A DNA stretch of 64,000 bases, taken from assembly GCF_918797505.1 (NCBI RefSeq), contig NC_092793.1, positions 79,791,912 through 79,855,911 of the forward strand, read 5' to 3'. The notes below the pieces were generated by a model. It searched no databases. It was not told the origin of the DNA and saw only the letters and a program-made list of their open reading frames with translations. Positions within the stretch are counted from its first letter, which is position 1; every line of letters starts with the position of its first letter. The DNA comes from Bemisia tabaci (taxonomy: Eukaryota > Arthropoda > Insecta > Hemiptera > Aleyrodidae). Below, piece after piece: positions 10,514 through 20,709 of this stretch. The translations under genes and the position numbers were made by a program.

Positions 10514-10746
10514 CACAGTGGACCGGGTCAATTAGAGAGGTCGGACATACAATTTTAGACTAAAACTGCAAATTTTGATGTTTATTACGTCATATTTTAA
10601 ACTTTGAGGGGTGGTTCTTGAAGAAAATTTCACGAGAAAACCAATGGAACCACTTTTAAAACTTCAAAGTTTTGTATGAGCGGAGTTATAAGCGTTTAAA
10701 GTTTCCAAATTTCGTCCGAACTCTCCTATTGACTCGATCCACTGTG
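10514..10746 (+). mobile_element. CACAGTGGACCGGGTC inverted-repeat element (left arm)
   Basis: Ends CACAGTGGACCGGGTCAAT and (complement) CACAGTGGATCGAGTCAAT are inverted repeats, with further paired TCGGAC blocks. It lies between GC-rich sequences. No clear target duplication was found. The right-arm copy is 51256-51488. Confidence 0.7.
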
Positions 10747-11042
10747 CGCCGCGCCGCCCGCGCCCCTGGAAAAAGCTGAAACGTCGGAAACCCGGCCGGC
10801 GACTGCACTCATTTTTCGTGCAGCGCCAACGGCCCCGTGACAGGTAGCTATACCAGTCGAGCGGCTTTTTCGCTCCGGCGGGGGGTGGGGGGGTTCAGGG
10901 GGTGCCAGGGTTTGTTGAGGCTAAAGTGGAGCGTACGTAATATGCTATCGCTTTGAGTGGTGTTGTTATTCTTGCAGTGGCGCACGAAAATGCTACCGAC
11001 GCCGTTGAAGAACCATAGAGCGGTCGCAAATCGTCGCTACCC

Positions 11043-11142
11043 TGACGTAACGGCGTATCTCAGTTTTCATGTGAGCTCTGTTCTTTATATGACTTTATCC
11101 TCTCTAGGGCTCACGTGGAAATAGAGAGATGCCCTTACGTCA
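11043..11142 (+). mobile_element. 100-bp foldback TGACGTAACGGCGTATCTC (left arm)
   Basis: TGACGTAACGGCGTATCTC at the start pairs with the complement of the end, TGACGTAAGGGCATCTCTC. The inner part has CATGTGAGCTCTG facing AGGGCTCACGTGG. The same AGGGCTCACGT core occurs in related elements near 13585, 41786, 42397 and 59289. Confidence 0.65.
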
Positions 11143-12767
11143 AAGGAGCCACGAAAAACTTTAAGGGGGCGAAGTGAAGGGAGCATGAGGTGAACTAACG
11201 GGGTAGGGAGCCTGTTCCCCTGCAGGACTCTCTTTGGCTCCCCTGAGAAAATGTGAGAGATGCTTAAAATAATCGTGGCTCATCTTTCATCTTTGAAATC
11301 GTATTTCAATCATCTTTTCAATCAAACGGCTCTTTATTTTATTTTATTTTTTTTTTTTTTTTCAAAATTTTCTTGGGAAGGCTTCTCAGCCCCCCTCCTC
11401 CTCCCCTCCGAAGCTGAAGAGGCCCCACATCCCCCTTTAGAGCTGATATAGTCCTATAATATGTCCCTTTCGGTGGAGTGTCTTTCAGGACCCGCCTCCC
11501 CAGAACCATTGATGAGTTGCCGTTCTGCCCCCTCCTAAATAAAAATAATCACTTTTTAATTTTTGTGGTGGCACGACGTGTTAAAGACTTAACGAAGATC
11601 ACACACCCAAATTTTACTTCAAGTTCGATAAGATTGTCATATTTTGAAGCTATGTCGAAGGCCCCCTTGAAACTTTTTTAATCACAATTCGAACCTTGTG
11701 GGCTGGGGTCCTCCGAAGTAAATGAGCTATTTAAGGAGCGACTATGGATATACGGTCCATTGAGTCTGTTACAGTATTCTGTCGCCCAGGCTGAAGTTAA
11801 TGCAAGCTTAACTACCCTTCTTGAAAACTTACACCGGGAGTGTGCCACTTTGAGAGGGGTGTTTAAAGAAGAAAAACAAAGAAATATTATCCGAAGATCA
11901 GTCATTGTTCCGGAACGAAGCGCCATCGTTCAAAGGCTCAGAGGGAGAGGCATCTGTCTGAGGACTATTTATTCTCGACTCGTTTTTAACTAACAGCCCC
12001 AATTATATCGGAAATTGGATTCATTTGACAGATATCGTTGGGATTTAATTTCATGCGCCATTAAATTTTCTCGCGATAAACACACGCGCCAATCTTTCCC
12101 CTAGGCACTGGTGGGGGAGGGGGAAGTTTTAAAAGTGGTGTTAGTAAATACTTTCACTGTCACTTTTTACTTTCGGTGACGTGGTGCGTGCGTGTATGGT
12201 GGCTCATTTTATACACTGCGTAAGAAGTAGAATGTATACGGCCCCGAGAAAGCGTTTTGTAAAAACCGCAGAGCAACCTTCAATACGGAAGCAATATATC
12301 GGAGGTGAATTCACCAGACCACGTATCTCGTTTGCGGTGTTTAAAAATCTCCAGTCTCATTTTATTTTCCTCAATGAGAACAAATTAATATAACTTGTTG
12401 GAGTCTTCACAGATTTTTCTTTGCACAGAGAAGAAAAATCACGGAAAATATAATTAACGCTGATGAGTTTTATATTTAAGAATTAGAGCATGACAAAACT
12501 TCCGCAACGTCGCAAACCTAGATACGGTCTGACCGTCAATATAGATTAGGATTACTGAAGACAGTTCTCTAAGAATGATCTAGGCAAGTTAAGTTTGTTC
12601 GGCGCTAAAATTTCACAATCATTTTCATATCGTGTTTAGGAGTTTACTCAGTGCTCATCTTGATCTTTAAGTCCTTTTACTCAAGGTATTATTTTCTCAG
12701 CTACAGCAAAACCTTACAGTAGCTCCGAAAATTCGTAATTCTTTTTTACGAGTTCGTACCAATTTCA
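11143..12767. other. Left-arm stretch, no gene recognised
   Basis: Partner of about 49217-50852. Open frames at 11760-11993 (plus) and 11678-11926 (minus) overlap each other and are identical in protein to their right-arm copies (49991-50224, 50058-50306). They lie in a tract where the arms are nearly identical at the DNA level, so protein identity is not evidence of selection. 12181-12393 likewise. T-rich run at 11342-11362. Confidence 0.4.
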
Positions 12768-13064
12768 CAGGGTGTCTAGCATCAGGATTTTCCCGATTCT
12801 ATCAGGATTTGATGTTAATCAGGATTTAATCCCGATTTCATCAGGATTTGAAGAGAAATCGGTCGTAAAATCAGGATTTGAGAAAAGTCGGCTATCCGAT
12901 CGGATTTTTTTTGCTTTCTCTTACGCTTATGCAAAAATTTTAATTTTTCTCCGTAAAAAATCAGGATTTGATCAGGATTTGGAAAAAAATTGAAATCAGG
13001 ATTTAGCAGTCAAAAATCAGGAAAAATCAGAATTTCCCTAAAAGAAAAAAAACTAGACACCCTG
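12768..13064 (+). mobile_element. CAGGGTGTCTAG MITE with ATCCTGATTT repeats (left arm)
   Basis: Ends CAGGGTGTCTAGCATC and (complement) CAGGGTGTCTAGTTT. The interior is built from many copies of TCAGGATTTGAT-like words. Flanks TTTCA (12763-12767) and TTTTA (13065-13069) form a 5-bp duplication with one mismatch. Related copies: 17677, 31027, 34096. Confidence 0.85.
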
Positions 13065-13512
13065 TTTTACTGACTTTGCGATTGAAGTCTCTTGTTATAT
13101 TTGACTTGGACCTTTGAGGAAATTTTTTATCGAAGGAGATTTAAACGTATTACTGAAATTTAAGACGAGCCACCAGATATTGCACGGCCAAAGTGTGAAA
13201 CCACGTATCTCCTTTTGTGACGTCACAGACTTCCTGTCATCTTTTATTCTTTCTCCGTAAAACCAGTTAACTTAATATCTTGATTCCTCCTCTCTACCAG
13301 CAGAATATTCCGTAGGAATTGCAAGGCAGTTGCCTTGTTTCTCCTCGAAAAAATAAAACAGGAACAGAGATTTTAAAGCATCGCAGGGAAGATACGCTGT
13401 TTCGCACTTGAATAATTGATATGCATATCTCTCTTGAACACAACCTTTTACTTAGACGCGGGAATGTTTCCTCCGGGCAGAGAAGCAAGCTTTGATGTCT
13501 TCACCTCTTATG

Positions 13513-13640
13513 TTGGACGTATACCTCTGTCAAACGGAACTATGTGCATTACGACGTGAGCCCTGTTATGCATATATTATTACAGGTCGTAGGGCCCATG
13601 TCTTAATGCACATAGTTTCGTTTGACAGAAATACGTCCAA
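13513..13640 (+). mobile_element. 128-bp foldback TTGGACGTAT (left arm)
   Basis: TTGGACGTATACCTCTGTCA at the start pairs with the complement of the end, TTGGACGTATTTCTGTCA. Both arms continue through AACGGAACTATGTGCATTA-like sequence to a short centre containing AGCCCTGTTATGCAT. Related to 29379-29503 and to the half element beyond the right arm at 59265-59335. Confidence 0.75.
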
Positions 13641-14444
13641 TTGAAGAGGCAATTTGGATGAGATTCGAATTGGGCATCTTCATAAAGAACTAAGATCTAT
13701 GCGCCTCCTCCAACTAGATCTGGTCCTGGTATCTTAATTGCCGCGCTCGGAATATCCGAGATAGCTCGATCCCGAACTGAACAGGTGACCCAGAGGATTC
13801 ATTTGGGCAGGTTTCTGATTGTACGGTGGTCCGGAATGCCTCTCTGGGGGGCAGGAAGACACCTTACACATCCGAGGAGATAAAATCAACATAAATTACG
13901 CCGGCCACTGTTCGATTTTCTTCCTCTTCCCTGGTCCAGAAAGAACCTGCATCTCGCCAATATCCCGTCTTTATGCCTCCATGACACCCCGTTTCCATTC
14001 ATCCCTCAACCCGGATACTCCCGTGGAAAGCTGGACATGTTGCCACTTTTAAGTTTTAAATGATACGTTTTCGATCGTTGTGAATGAGTGGAGGCGCTGT
14101 GTGGCAACACCGTGCTCGATTGCAGTTTGGGGAGTTATAATTTATGGTTAGGACCGCGCGTACTGTTGTTATTGTTGTACCTGCTCGGACTCCGAGTCGC
14201 AGTCGGGAGTTCGGGACTCAGGCCGGAATGTGGAATGTGAGATTGATGGTGCGCCGTCCGCGGTCGGGTGCAGTCTGCTCTGCATCGGTGCCGATTGAAG
14301 GGTGGATTCGGCGTATTTTATTTTCATCCCTTTGGAAATCCGAATATTTTTGCAATATGACAAATTAGGCGAATTTTCGCTGGTGGGTTCGCTCGTGACC
14401 GGATTCAGTTAATTTTCTGGGGAAATGACCGATGTATCACCGTT
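13641..14444. other. Left-arm stretch with small open frames, no gene recognised
   Basis: Partner of about 47541-48343. 13819-14052 and 14144-14368 are open and GC-rich. 14144-14368 stays open in the right arm (47571-47840), but the opposite strand is open too. No domain is recognised. A promoter-like CpG-rich patch spans 14140-14290. Confidence 0.35.
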
Positions 14445-14673
14445 CACTGGAAAAAAAACATACTGGATCTAAAGTCCAGACTCTTAAAAACATCGACAAG
14501 AAATAATACTCTTGATTCAATCAGATTTAAGCTTAAATCAAGAACCAAGCCTCTTAATTTGAGCGGATTTCCTTGTGATTTAAGCTTAAATCTCATTGAA
14601 TAAAGAGTATTTTTTCTTGTCAATGTTTTCAAGAGTCTGGACTCTAGATCCAATCTGTTTTTTTCCCCCAGTG
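14445..14673 (+). mobile_element. CACTGGAAAAAA foldback MITE (left arm)
   Basis: Ends CACTGGAAAAAAAACATA and (complement) CACTGGGGGAAAAAAACAG. Almost the whole element folds on itself via GGATCTAAAGTCCAGACTC, TCGACAAGAAATAATACTC and GATTTAAGCTTAAATC blocks. It is flanked by TT on both sides, a 2-bp target duplication. Present in both arms. Confidence 0.9.
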
Positions 14674-16468
14674 TTGGAATTTGGACCAGTCAGAATCGAG
14701 TATCTAATTTTTAACCTAATTCTCAAGAAAACAAGCCAACTCCCGGGTAAGGTTAAAAAAAACCGCCAATTCAACACGTCTTTATCTACGATGTATAATA
14801 TGTTACAAAATTAACTAAAATTATGCAAAATTATTGCACTTTTCACACTTCACACGATCAGCGCTATTTTACTAGAGCCTGATACTGCACGAGGAAAATG
14901 CAATCTCGCAATTTCGTGACATGCAAGAGCGCATATTTTCTTCACTGTATCAATAAATGAATAAAAATAAATGATGAATCATGACTTAAATTATTTTTAT
15001 TGTGTTGGTGCATGTTTATAAGTGCATCTAATTTCTTTCATGAAAAAAGATTAACAATTTGCACCATAAGTTTCGGCCTGTCACAAGCGACGAACTTGTT
15101 AATACGCCTGGTGCGTTCAGTTCTCACAGGTTCCTTTTTCACAGCCCTTCATTTCGGGAAACCCCAGCTTTTTTACGGCTGAAACACATATTGAAATGGC
15201 CCTCTCTGCCCTCTCTACAATATGCCCTCGCCGCGCCGCAGACAGCAAGAGACCCGCCTTTGAACACCGAAGGGGTTTGTCCGTCCGCTGAGCTGCTCTT
15301 ACCCCCTTTCAAGGACTCGGCAAAGCTCTCGCATCCTCGCGGATTTATCGAGCCTCCTATGAAAATATATATCATAAAAATGCTGCTTATGACGTTTCGA
15401 ATGGTGCGGTATTTTTTTCTTTTTTCTTTTTCACTAACACCCTTCCTTTTCGCGCCTACCCTCCTCGTCGACTGAAACCGCAACCATGCCCCCCGTCGAG
15501 GGCCTATTTCCAGGCTTTCATTAAAGAAGATTCCGCGGGTAGTTATCGGTATGTCCCGTGGTTTTAGTGCGTCTGCGATGAGCAGGGTGTCTTGAAAGAA
15601 TAGCTGACACACCGTTAAAAATCGAGAAATGAAATTGGGTGTATCACTCACTCTGGAGTCTATTTAGCGCTCTAAGAACCCAATCTATATGAATGTGAAG
15701 TGAAAATCGCTCCATAAAAATCCGTGCGGCACTTTCAAAAAAGGGTAAATTCCGCTCCGTCAAAGTGTAATACACTCAATAAAAAGAGTAGATTTTATCC
15801 TTCATTCATCTAACTAGGGCTCTTTGGGTGCCATGTGGACCCCGGCACTAAATCACTCCAAAATTAACGGTGCAGGTTGGCAACAGTTCTTGAAAACTGA
15901 AAATCGTCCGGGAAGGGTCAAAACTCATGCATTGGTCAAGGCAATCTGTGGAAACAGACTATAAAATTAAAAAATATTGCAGTTTTTAATCTGAAAAATA
16001 ACATCAGATCCGACAAGAATTAGACCCGGAATGTGTAATCAGTTGCCGTCTCGACTGATGGTAACCAGTGTTATACCAAGCAGTGCACATTTTGTTTTCT
16101 ACGAGGAATCATCATGCTCGAAGAAAACTCATGTGTTTCCCCTGAAATGAGAATTTTTGCTGTAAACTACTTTCGTACGTTGACAAAATCACCAACACTT
16201 ACATTTTTGTTTTTATCTAAATCTGTGTAAAATCTGTTATTCTTGGCTGTTTAATTTTTAGTAAGTATACTAAAAATCTAGTAGTTTTTAGTAAAAGGGA
16301 TGTAGAAGAAAGGAAGGAAAAAAGTTGAAAAAACCCTCAGAGATTTCTCAAAAATATCGTGGGTGCATATTTTCTGTTGACATTAATGCTTACAGATTTT
16401 ACATTTTTTCCAAATTAACGCAAATTTTCTATATTTGGTGATCGGTTTTGCTGTTTCCCTTACACAAG
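14674..16468. other. Inner left-arm stretch, one well-preserved open frame
   Basis: Partner of 45245-47314. 14676-15050 is clearly diverged from its partner (near 89% by eye), whereas 15180-15640 is nearly identical. In that second block the minus strand is open for 170 codons (15651-15139) and the right copy for 175 codons (46339-46866, plus). The opposite strand is also open for about 138-157 codons. The translation has a basic patch (KRKGVSEKEKRKKYR) but no family I recognise. It may be a conserved non-coding or formerly coding block. Confidence 0.35.
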
Positions 16469-16968
16469 NNNNNNNNNNNNNNNNNNNNNNNNNNNNNNNN
16501 NNNNNNNNNNNNNNNNNNNNNNNNNNNNNNNNNNNNNNNNNNNNNNNNNNNNNNNNNNNNNNNNNNNNNNNNNNNNNNNNNNNNNNNNNNNNNNNNNNNN
16601 NNNNNNNNNNNNNNNNNNNNNNNNNNNNNNNNNNNNNNNNNNNNNNNNNNNNNNNNNNNNNNNNNNNNNNNNNNNNNNNNNNNNNNNNNNNNNNNNNNNN
16701 NNNNNNNNNNNNNNNNNNNNNNNNNNNNNNNNNNNNNNNNNNNNNNNNNNNNNNNNNNNNNNNNNNNNNNNNNNNNNNNNNNNNNNNNNNNNNNNNNNNN
16801 NNNNNNNNNNNNNNNNNNNNNNNNNNNNNNNNNNNNNNNNNNNNNNNNNNNNNNNNNNNNNNNNNNNNNNNNNNNNNNNNNNNNNNNNNNNNNNNNNNNN
16901 NNNNNNNNNNNNNNNNNNNNNNNNNNNNNNNNNNNNNNNNNNNNNNNNNNNNNNNNNNNNNNNNNNNN
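16469..16968. other. Assembly gap of 500 Ns
   Basis: Exactly 500 Ns, the conventional size of a scaffold join of unknown length. It abuts the last base that the left arm shares with the right arm. The relative orientation and distance of the two flanking contigs therefore depend on scaffolding, not on continuous sequence. Confidence 1.
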
Positions 16969-17067
16969 TGAGTTGTACTCCGATCTTGTATAAAAAGGCG
17001 CTTCTCTGATAATTAAAAATCATCTGCATATTTAAGAGGACGCCTCGAAAATAATGTAAATATTACA

Positions 17068-17661
17068 TTGCACAGATTTTTGACTGAGACATCCGATAAA
17101 GAATGCACTCGCGGAAGTCCATTGCAAGCTTCGCGGGATCCGCAATCTCACATTTGTTGGCTATCCCCCGGAGGAGAAAACCAATTTTCCGGGGCTAATA
17201 TACGAGGCAAGGACTGCACACGGAGGAGGAAAAGCGACTCACGGAGAGGAGTGCAAATCCCGGAGCCCTCTTCCGAACAAACAGTCACCTCGCACGACTA
17301 CAACGACGCGACGCTTGCACTTGATCGCCGCGACGCCGACGTGGAGAGTGGAGCCGGGAGATTTCGCGGCGTCTTTCCGAGCAATTTACGCCGAATTTCC
17401 CCAGGGCGTGACCAGGGCGGACGCGGACACCCGGCCGACAGCCCGCGCCGCGATCGGGAGAATCGGGAATCAGGAATAGGGAAGCGTCCGCCGAGCCGGG
17501 ATTCCATCACGAACTGGAGCTCCAGCATCAATCTTCCGGCTCAAACCCCCGATAGCATCTCATGCCATCTTGACAATAGGTCGGGTCCGTCTACAGACGG
17601 GCTGTTGCCTATCTCGCCCGCAAAATCCCCACTTCCAGCCCGACTCATACCGCCATGCTGA
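17068..17661 (+). CDS. Unrecognised 197-codon open frame, possibly not coding
   Basis: Just inside the gap, a GC- and CpG-rich stretch is open for 197 codons. The translation is polar and low in complexity, rich in Arg, Ser, Pro, Asp and Gly, with repeated RRD/RDR-type pairs (for example ESGAGRFRG and PRRDRENRESG). There is no signal peptide, membrane segment or domain that I recognise. The opposite strand has only a short open stretch (17531-17298). The upstream base context does not single out this ATG. It could be a disordered coding exon, a CpG-rich promoter or first exon, or chance in GC-rich DNA. The last codons run into the TGCCGTG-type repeat at 17652. Confidence 0.2.
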   Translation: MHRFLTETSDKECTRGSPLQASRDPQSHICWLSPGGENQFSGANIRGKDCTRRRKSDSRRGVQIPEPSSEQTVTSHDYNDATLALDRRDADVESGAGRFRGVFPSNLRRISPGRDQGGRGHPADSPRRDRENRESGIGKRPPSRDSITNWSSSINLPAQTPDSISCHLDNRSGPSTDGLLPISPAKSPLPARLIPPC

Positions 17662-18075
17662 GGAAAAACGCCGTATCAAGGTGTCCAGTTTCTTCTCATT
17701 TGGGAAATCCTGATTTTTCCTGATTTTTGACTGCTAAATCCTGATTTCATAATTTTGCCAAATCCTGATTTGTGGCGGGAAAAAACTGAAATTTCTGCAT
17801 ATACGTATGCGAAAGCAGAACTCTACCATTTCGAACTATGTCGACTTTTCTCAAATCTTAATTTTACGACCGATTTTTCCTCAGACCCTGATGAAATCGG
17901 GATGTAATCCTGATTGACCTTAAATCCTGATGGAATTGGAAAAATCCTGATGCTAGACACCCTGCGTATGTAAATTCGAGGGTTGCTAAATTTCCTTCGG
18001 TAAAATGCATATTTCTAAGGAGACTTATGAATAATTTCTCTTGGAATTTGGAGATAATAAAAGTTCCAAGGACGT
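17652..18075 (+). mobile_element. TGCCGTG-family element interrupted by a MITE
   Basis: GCCATGCTGAGGAAAAACGC at 17653-17672 is the 5' end of the family at 26323 and 37383. Its continuation (ATGTAAATTCGAGGGTTGCT..., AAATTTCCTTCGGTAAAATG) resumes only after 17969. The CAGGGTGTCTAG element at 17677-17964 sits between. The 3' end of the host element is not clear. Confidence 0.65.
17677..17964 (+). mobile_element. CAGGGTGTCTAG MITE with perfect 5-bp duplication
   Basis: Starts CAAGGTGTCCAG and ends GCTAGACACCCTG, with an interior of ATCCTGATTT words. It is flanked by CGTAT at 17672-17676 and 17965-17969, an exact 5-bp duplication. It is nested in the older TGCCGTG-type element. Confidence 0.92.
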
Positions 18076-18948
18076 ATGCCAAGATTTCTTCACATTGAGA
18101 AAACCCCGAAACAAGATATAAATGTAAACAAATAGCATTGGTTCAAGAGCATACAAATGACGTTCTTTGTATAATCTAGCCTCCACTTTACCTGTGTTGA
18201 AAAGGTTTGCTACTATCTACCTCAGAAGTTGATTTCTGAACTTCCCTTGTGTGAATCGTTTAATACATAACACTTTGAAGATAATTCATGCGACGTTAAT
18301 TTCTAGCTCGGATCCTACCAAGTGGTTCACTGATACCATTGCGAACAAGTGCAACATGAAAAAATGTAAAAAGGTCCTAAAATATATGGAATTATACGGG
18401 AAGGAGTTAAACGTAGCAACGGCGCCGTCTCGTGCCATTAGGGGCCCGGTGCTTGAAGGGGCCATGGCCGAAACCCACGAGTTGGGGCCTTAATGAAGAT
18501 AGAAAAACCTGATTTTCATGGCGATAGGATTCGGTGGCCCGAGCGACGGCGGTGGTCAAATATTTCCCCGACTCGCTCCCGCAATTTACGGCTCCATAAA
18601 AGCATAATCTTTTTATTTATAACTTTATTAAAAAACGTCTTTATGGTAATCCCGGCCGTTTTATTATTAACGCCCGGCCCGATGACAACCTTTGGGACCA
18701 TTTGTCCGCGGCACAGTGGATCCGACGCTCTGATAACGCAGGTTTCTCCAGACAAAAAAAGATGAGAGACGGAATTAAAAAAGAGAAAAAAAATCGGGTG
18801 CCTTTGTTCCATATGGAAAACAAAGAGACCTAATGATCTAGAACTGAGGTAGAGATCAGGTATTGGCGAGAGAATAAAATCAAAATAAATTATCATATCA
18901 TATAAAAAAAGAACCATACTGTCATCCATAACTGCACCCTCCAAGTAC
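18076..18948. other. Unique spacer DNA, nothing recognised
   Basis: Short open frames only. 18430-18480 is GC-rich. A donor-like complement of CACAGGTAAAG lies at 18186-18196 on the minus strand, without a matching acceptor. Confidence 0.4.
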
Positions 18949-19335
18949 TTATTTTTCGGTAAAAAAGATGGGAAGGGTGGAAAGGTATCTCGCTGTTGTA
19001 TTGTACAGGAGAGAATCTGGCTTGAATTTAGAAATCATTGAGAATTTAAAATCAATGGGAAAAGGAAGAAACTCAATCGGAAAATACTTACGATCTGATT
19101 TTGTTACATTTATCGCGGTTTTTTTCCATTTTAGTAACGCATACTCAAACCTTTTCCGTCCTTCGAATTTTTCTTTTAATTTTTTATATAAATTGATTAC
19201 TTCTTGTATTTTGAAAAGATGCGCAATTGAGATTTTTTTCTTTGGTTTTAAATTCTTAATATCTACATTTAAATCAGGATCTCTCTGAATCATCCTAAAT
19301 CCCGATTTAAACCAAATAAGGGGCTTGGAGGACAA
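18949..19335 (-). CDS. Candidate coding fragment truncated by a MITE
   Basis: The minus strand is open for 128 codons. The central part is lysine-rich and helical-looking (KISIAHLFKIQEVINLYK, then FEYALLKWKKTAINV), more protein-like than other frames in the window. A strong donor GTAAGTATTTT occurs on the minus strand at 19091-19081, directly after ...NVTKSD. A CAG acceptor without much pyrimidine tract lies near 19289. This could be an exon of about 200 nt. The upstream codons come from the MITE at 19320-19562 and are not native. Caution: the DNA is AT-rich, and the plus strand is open for 106 codons too. No family is recognised. Confidence 0.22.
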   Translation of the reverse strand: MSSKPLIWFKSGFRMIQRDPDLNVDIKNLKPKKKISIAHLFKIQEVINLYKKLKEKFEGRKRFEYALLKWKKTAINVTKSDRKYFPIEFLPFPIDFKFSMISKFKPDSLLYNTTARYLSTLPIFFTEK

Positions 19336-19562
19336 GGCGCATAAGTGCAGTTTTTGCTATTCCGAGAAATACGCGTTTGAAGTTTCGAAATTACATGGAT
19401 TCTCAAGACGGAAAGAAAGTTTAAACCGACTTTTTGATGCTCAAAAACCGAAATTTTGGAGCGAATTTTTCACAGAGTATGTACTAAGACTGGTTTTACT
19501 TGAAATCATGAAAATCTCAATTTTTTAAAAACTGCACTTATGCGCTTTGTCCTCCAAGCCCC
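19320..19562 (+). mobile_element. 243-bp MITE with 36-bp inverted ends
   Basis: The ends begin GGGGCTTGGAGGACAAGGCG and pair over 36 bp with a single mismatch, ending at an AGTGCAGTTTTT block on each side. Flanks CCAAATAA and TCAAATGG agree at five of eight positions with transitions elsewhere, consistent with a decayed 8-bp target duplication. The open frame inside (from 19325) is a by-product of the element. Confidence 0.85.
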
Positions 19563-20701
19563 TCAAATGGGGTCTCGGGTCTCCTATGAGAAGGAACTGC
19601 TTTAGGAACCATTATGACCCCCCTCCCCCCCTTCGAGACTCGGAATTTGCGGTTATAATTCCGATTCCAAGTTGGATTCCTCCGGTTCCACTGTGAGGTA
19701 ACGACGAAAGCTCGAAGTGGCTGCGACAGCTATTGATTCAATTAACGACTGCGCCGGGGCGATCTTCGAAATTCGTCTCTCCGTTTCTCGCGGATGAAAA
19801 TGAAGTCATTTGTCGTTCGTTTACGAGCACCGCCGTCGTGGTTTTCACCGGTCTCGGGTCGGGTGGTCGGGTCTCCGGGTCGCTCGGCTTAAATTTAATT
19901 TAATGCAATTCAATTCCGTTCCGGCTACACTTGTCAGGCGCCAAAGGACCGATGGGCAGGGGTGAGGGGGGGGGACTCCTGTCCTCACCTGTCCTGTCCG
20001 CCGCGTTCCTATCTTCCTCGCTGTGCACGTGGGAAGTGGGAAATCCTGTCCTGGCTTTTGTCGCCACAGAATTTTCCTTTATAGTGGTATTTATGAATTG
20101 CTGGACTTGCGTTATAACTCTTGGAAAATTATGTCAAAGTTTAGATCTGATTCTGGGAGAGGGGCATAACTCCAAAATTTTTCCAAAAAATGGTGCATTT
20201 TAAGAGAATTTTCTTTATTTTAGTTCAGAGAAAAGGCAATAATTCTCACTTTCAGTCACTGTTTGAAGGTGTTACCTCTATCCTTCACTTTAACAACGAA
20301 AATGAATTATACAAATTTCAAAATTAATTTTAAGGTTTTCTCTCTTTCTTTCTCTCATAGGTACTTTAAAGTGCCTCAGTTTCCCACGATTTCCTTGAAA
20401 AAGGGTGCAAGCCAAACATTTCAAATGAGCCTAAGAGGTACTAAAAATTTTCCTACCGAAAACATTGCTTCAGAACTAGTGAACAGACGATAACTCATCT
20501 TTCGAAGATTCCATAAAATTTTCAGTCATCCTAAGTACTTCACTAGAATATCAGTTTTTTGCCTCTCCTGTAAAATTTGGTTTAGTGAACACATGCCCTC
20601 CTACCATAGACCATTCTAACGTATAAATGGCTTCCTTGCACCTTCCAGCAATGATATTTTTAGTTTCTACGGACAAACCTGTCACTCCTTGGACTTACCT
20701 A
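19563..20701. other. Spacer with GC-rich patches; weak exon-like signal at 20361
   Basis: 19680-19920 is CpG-rich with GGTCTCGGGTCGGGTGGTC-like short repeats. A TTTCTCTCTTTCTTTCTCTC tract ending in ATAG at 20357-20360 looks like an acceptor, and the following sequence stays open, but the next GT (20436) is a weak donor. Confidence 0.3.
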
Positions 20702-20709
20702 CTTAATCT

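Larger units (their letters stand above)
681..16468 (+). repeat. Left arm of a large inverted duplication
   Basis: This segment is repeated as the reverse complement in 45245-59264. Collinear landmarks run from the outer edge (the AATACGGCAACGTC match at 681 and 59264) to the inner edge (CCTTACACAAG at 16468, CTTGTGTAAGG at 45245). Many internal stretches, for example around 11760-12400 and 13300-13640, are identical or nearly so. The arm is 15,788 bp, against 14,020 bp for its partner. The excess is explained by four left-only and three right-only element insertions. The inner end is an assembly gap, so the true inner boundary on this side is unknown. Confidence 0.95.

Noticed and set aside
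11678..11993. Frames identical in protein between arms
   Set aside because: The whole DNA tract is nearly identical, so this says nothing about selection on protein.
12772..12993. Frame with repeated SGF/QDL words
   Set aside because: Produced by the ATCAGGATTT words of the CAGGGTGTCTAG MITE.
14444..14814. Frames such as 14444-14653 and the similar ones at 34363-34758, 55531-55840, 62474-62713 and 63490-63699
   Set aside because: They are translations of the CACTGGAAAA hairpin MITE. The repeated RLLKTLTRKNTLDSI-type peptide is a by-product of the element.
16435..17029. Long frames spanning the gap
   Set aside because: They consist almost entirely of Ns.
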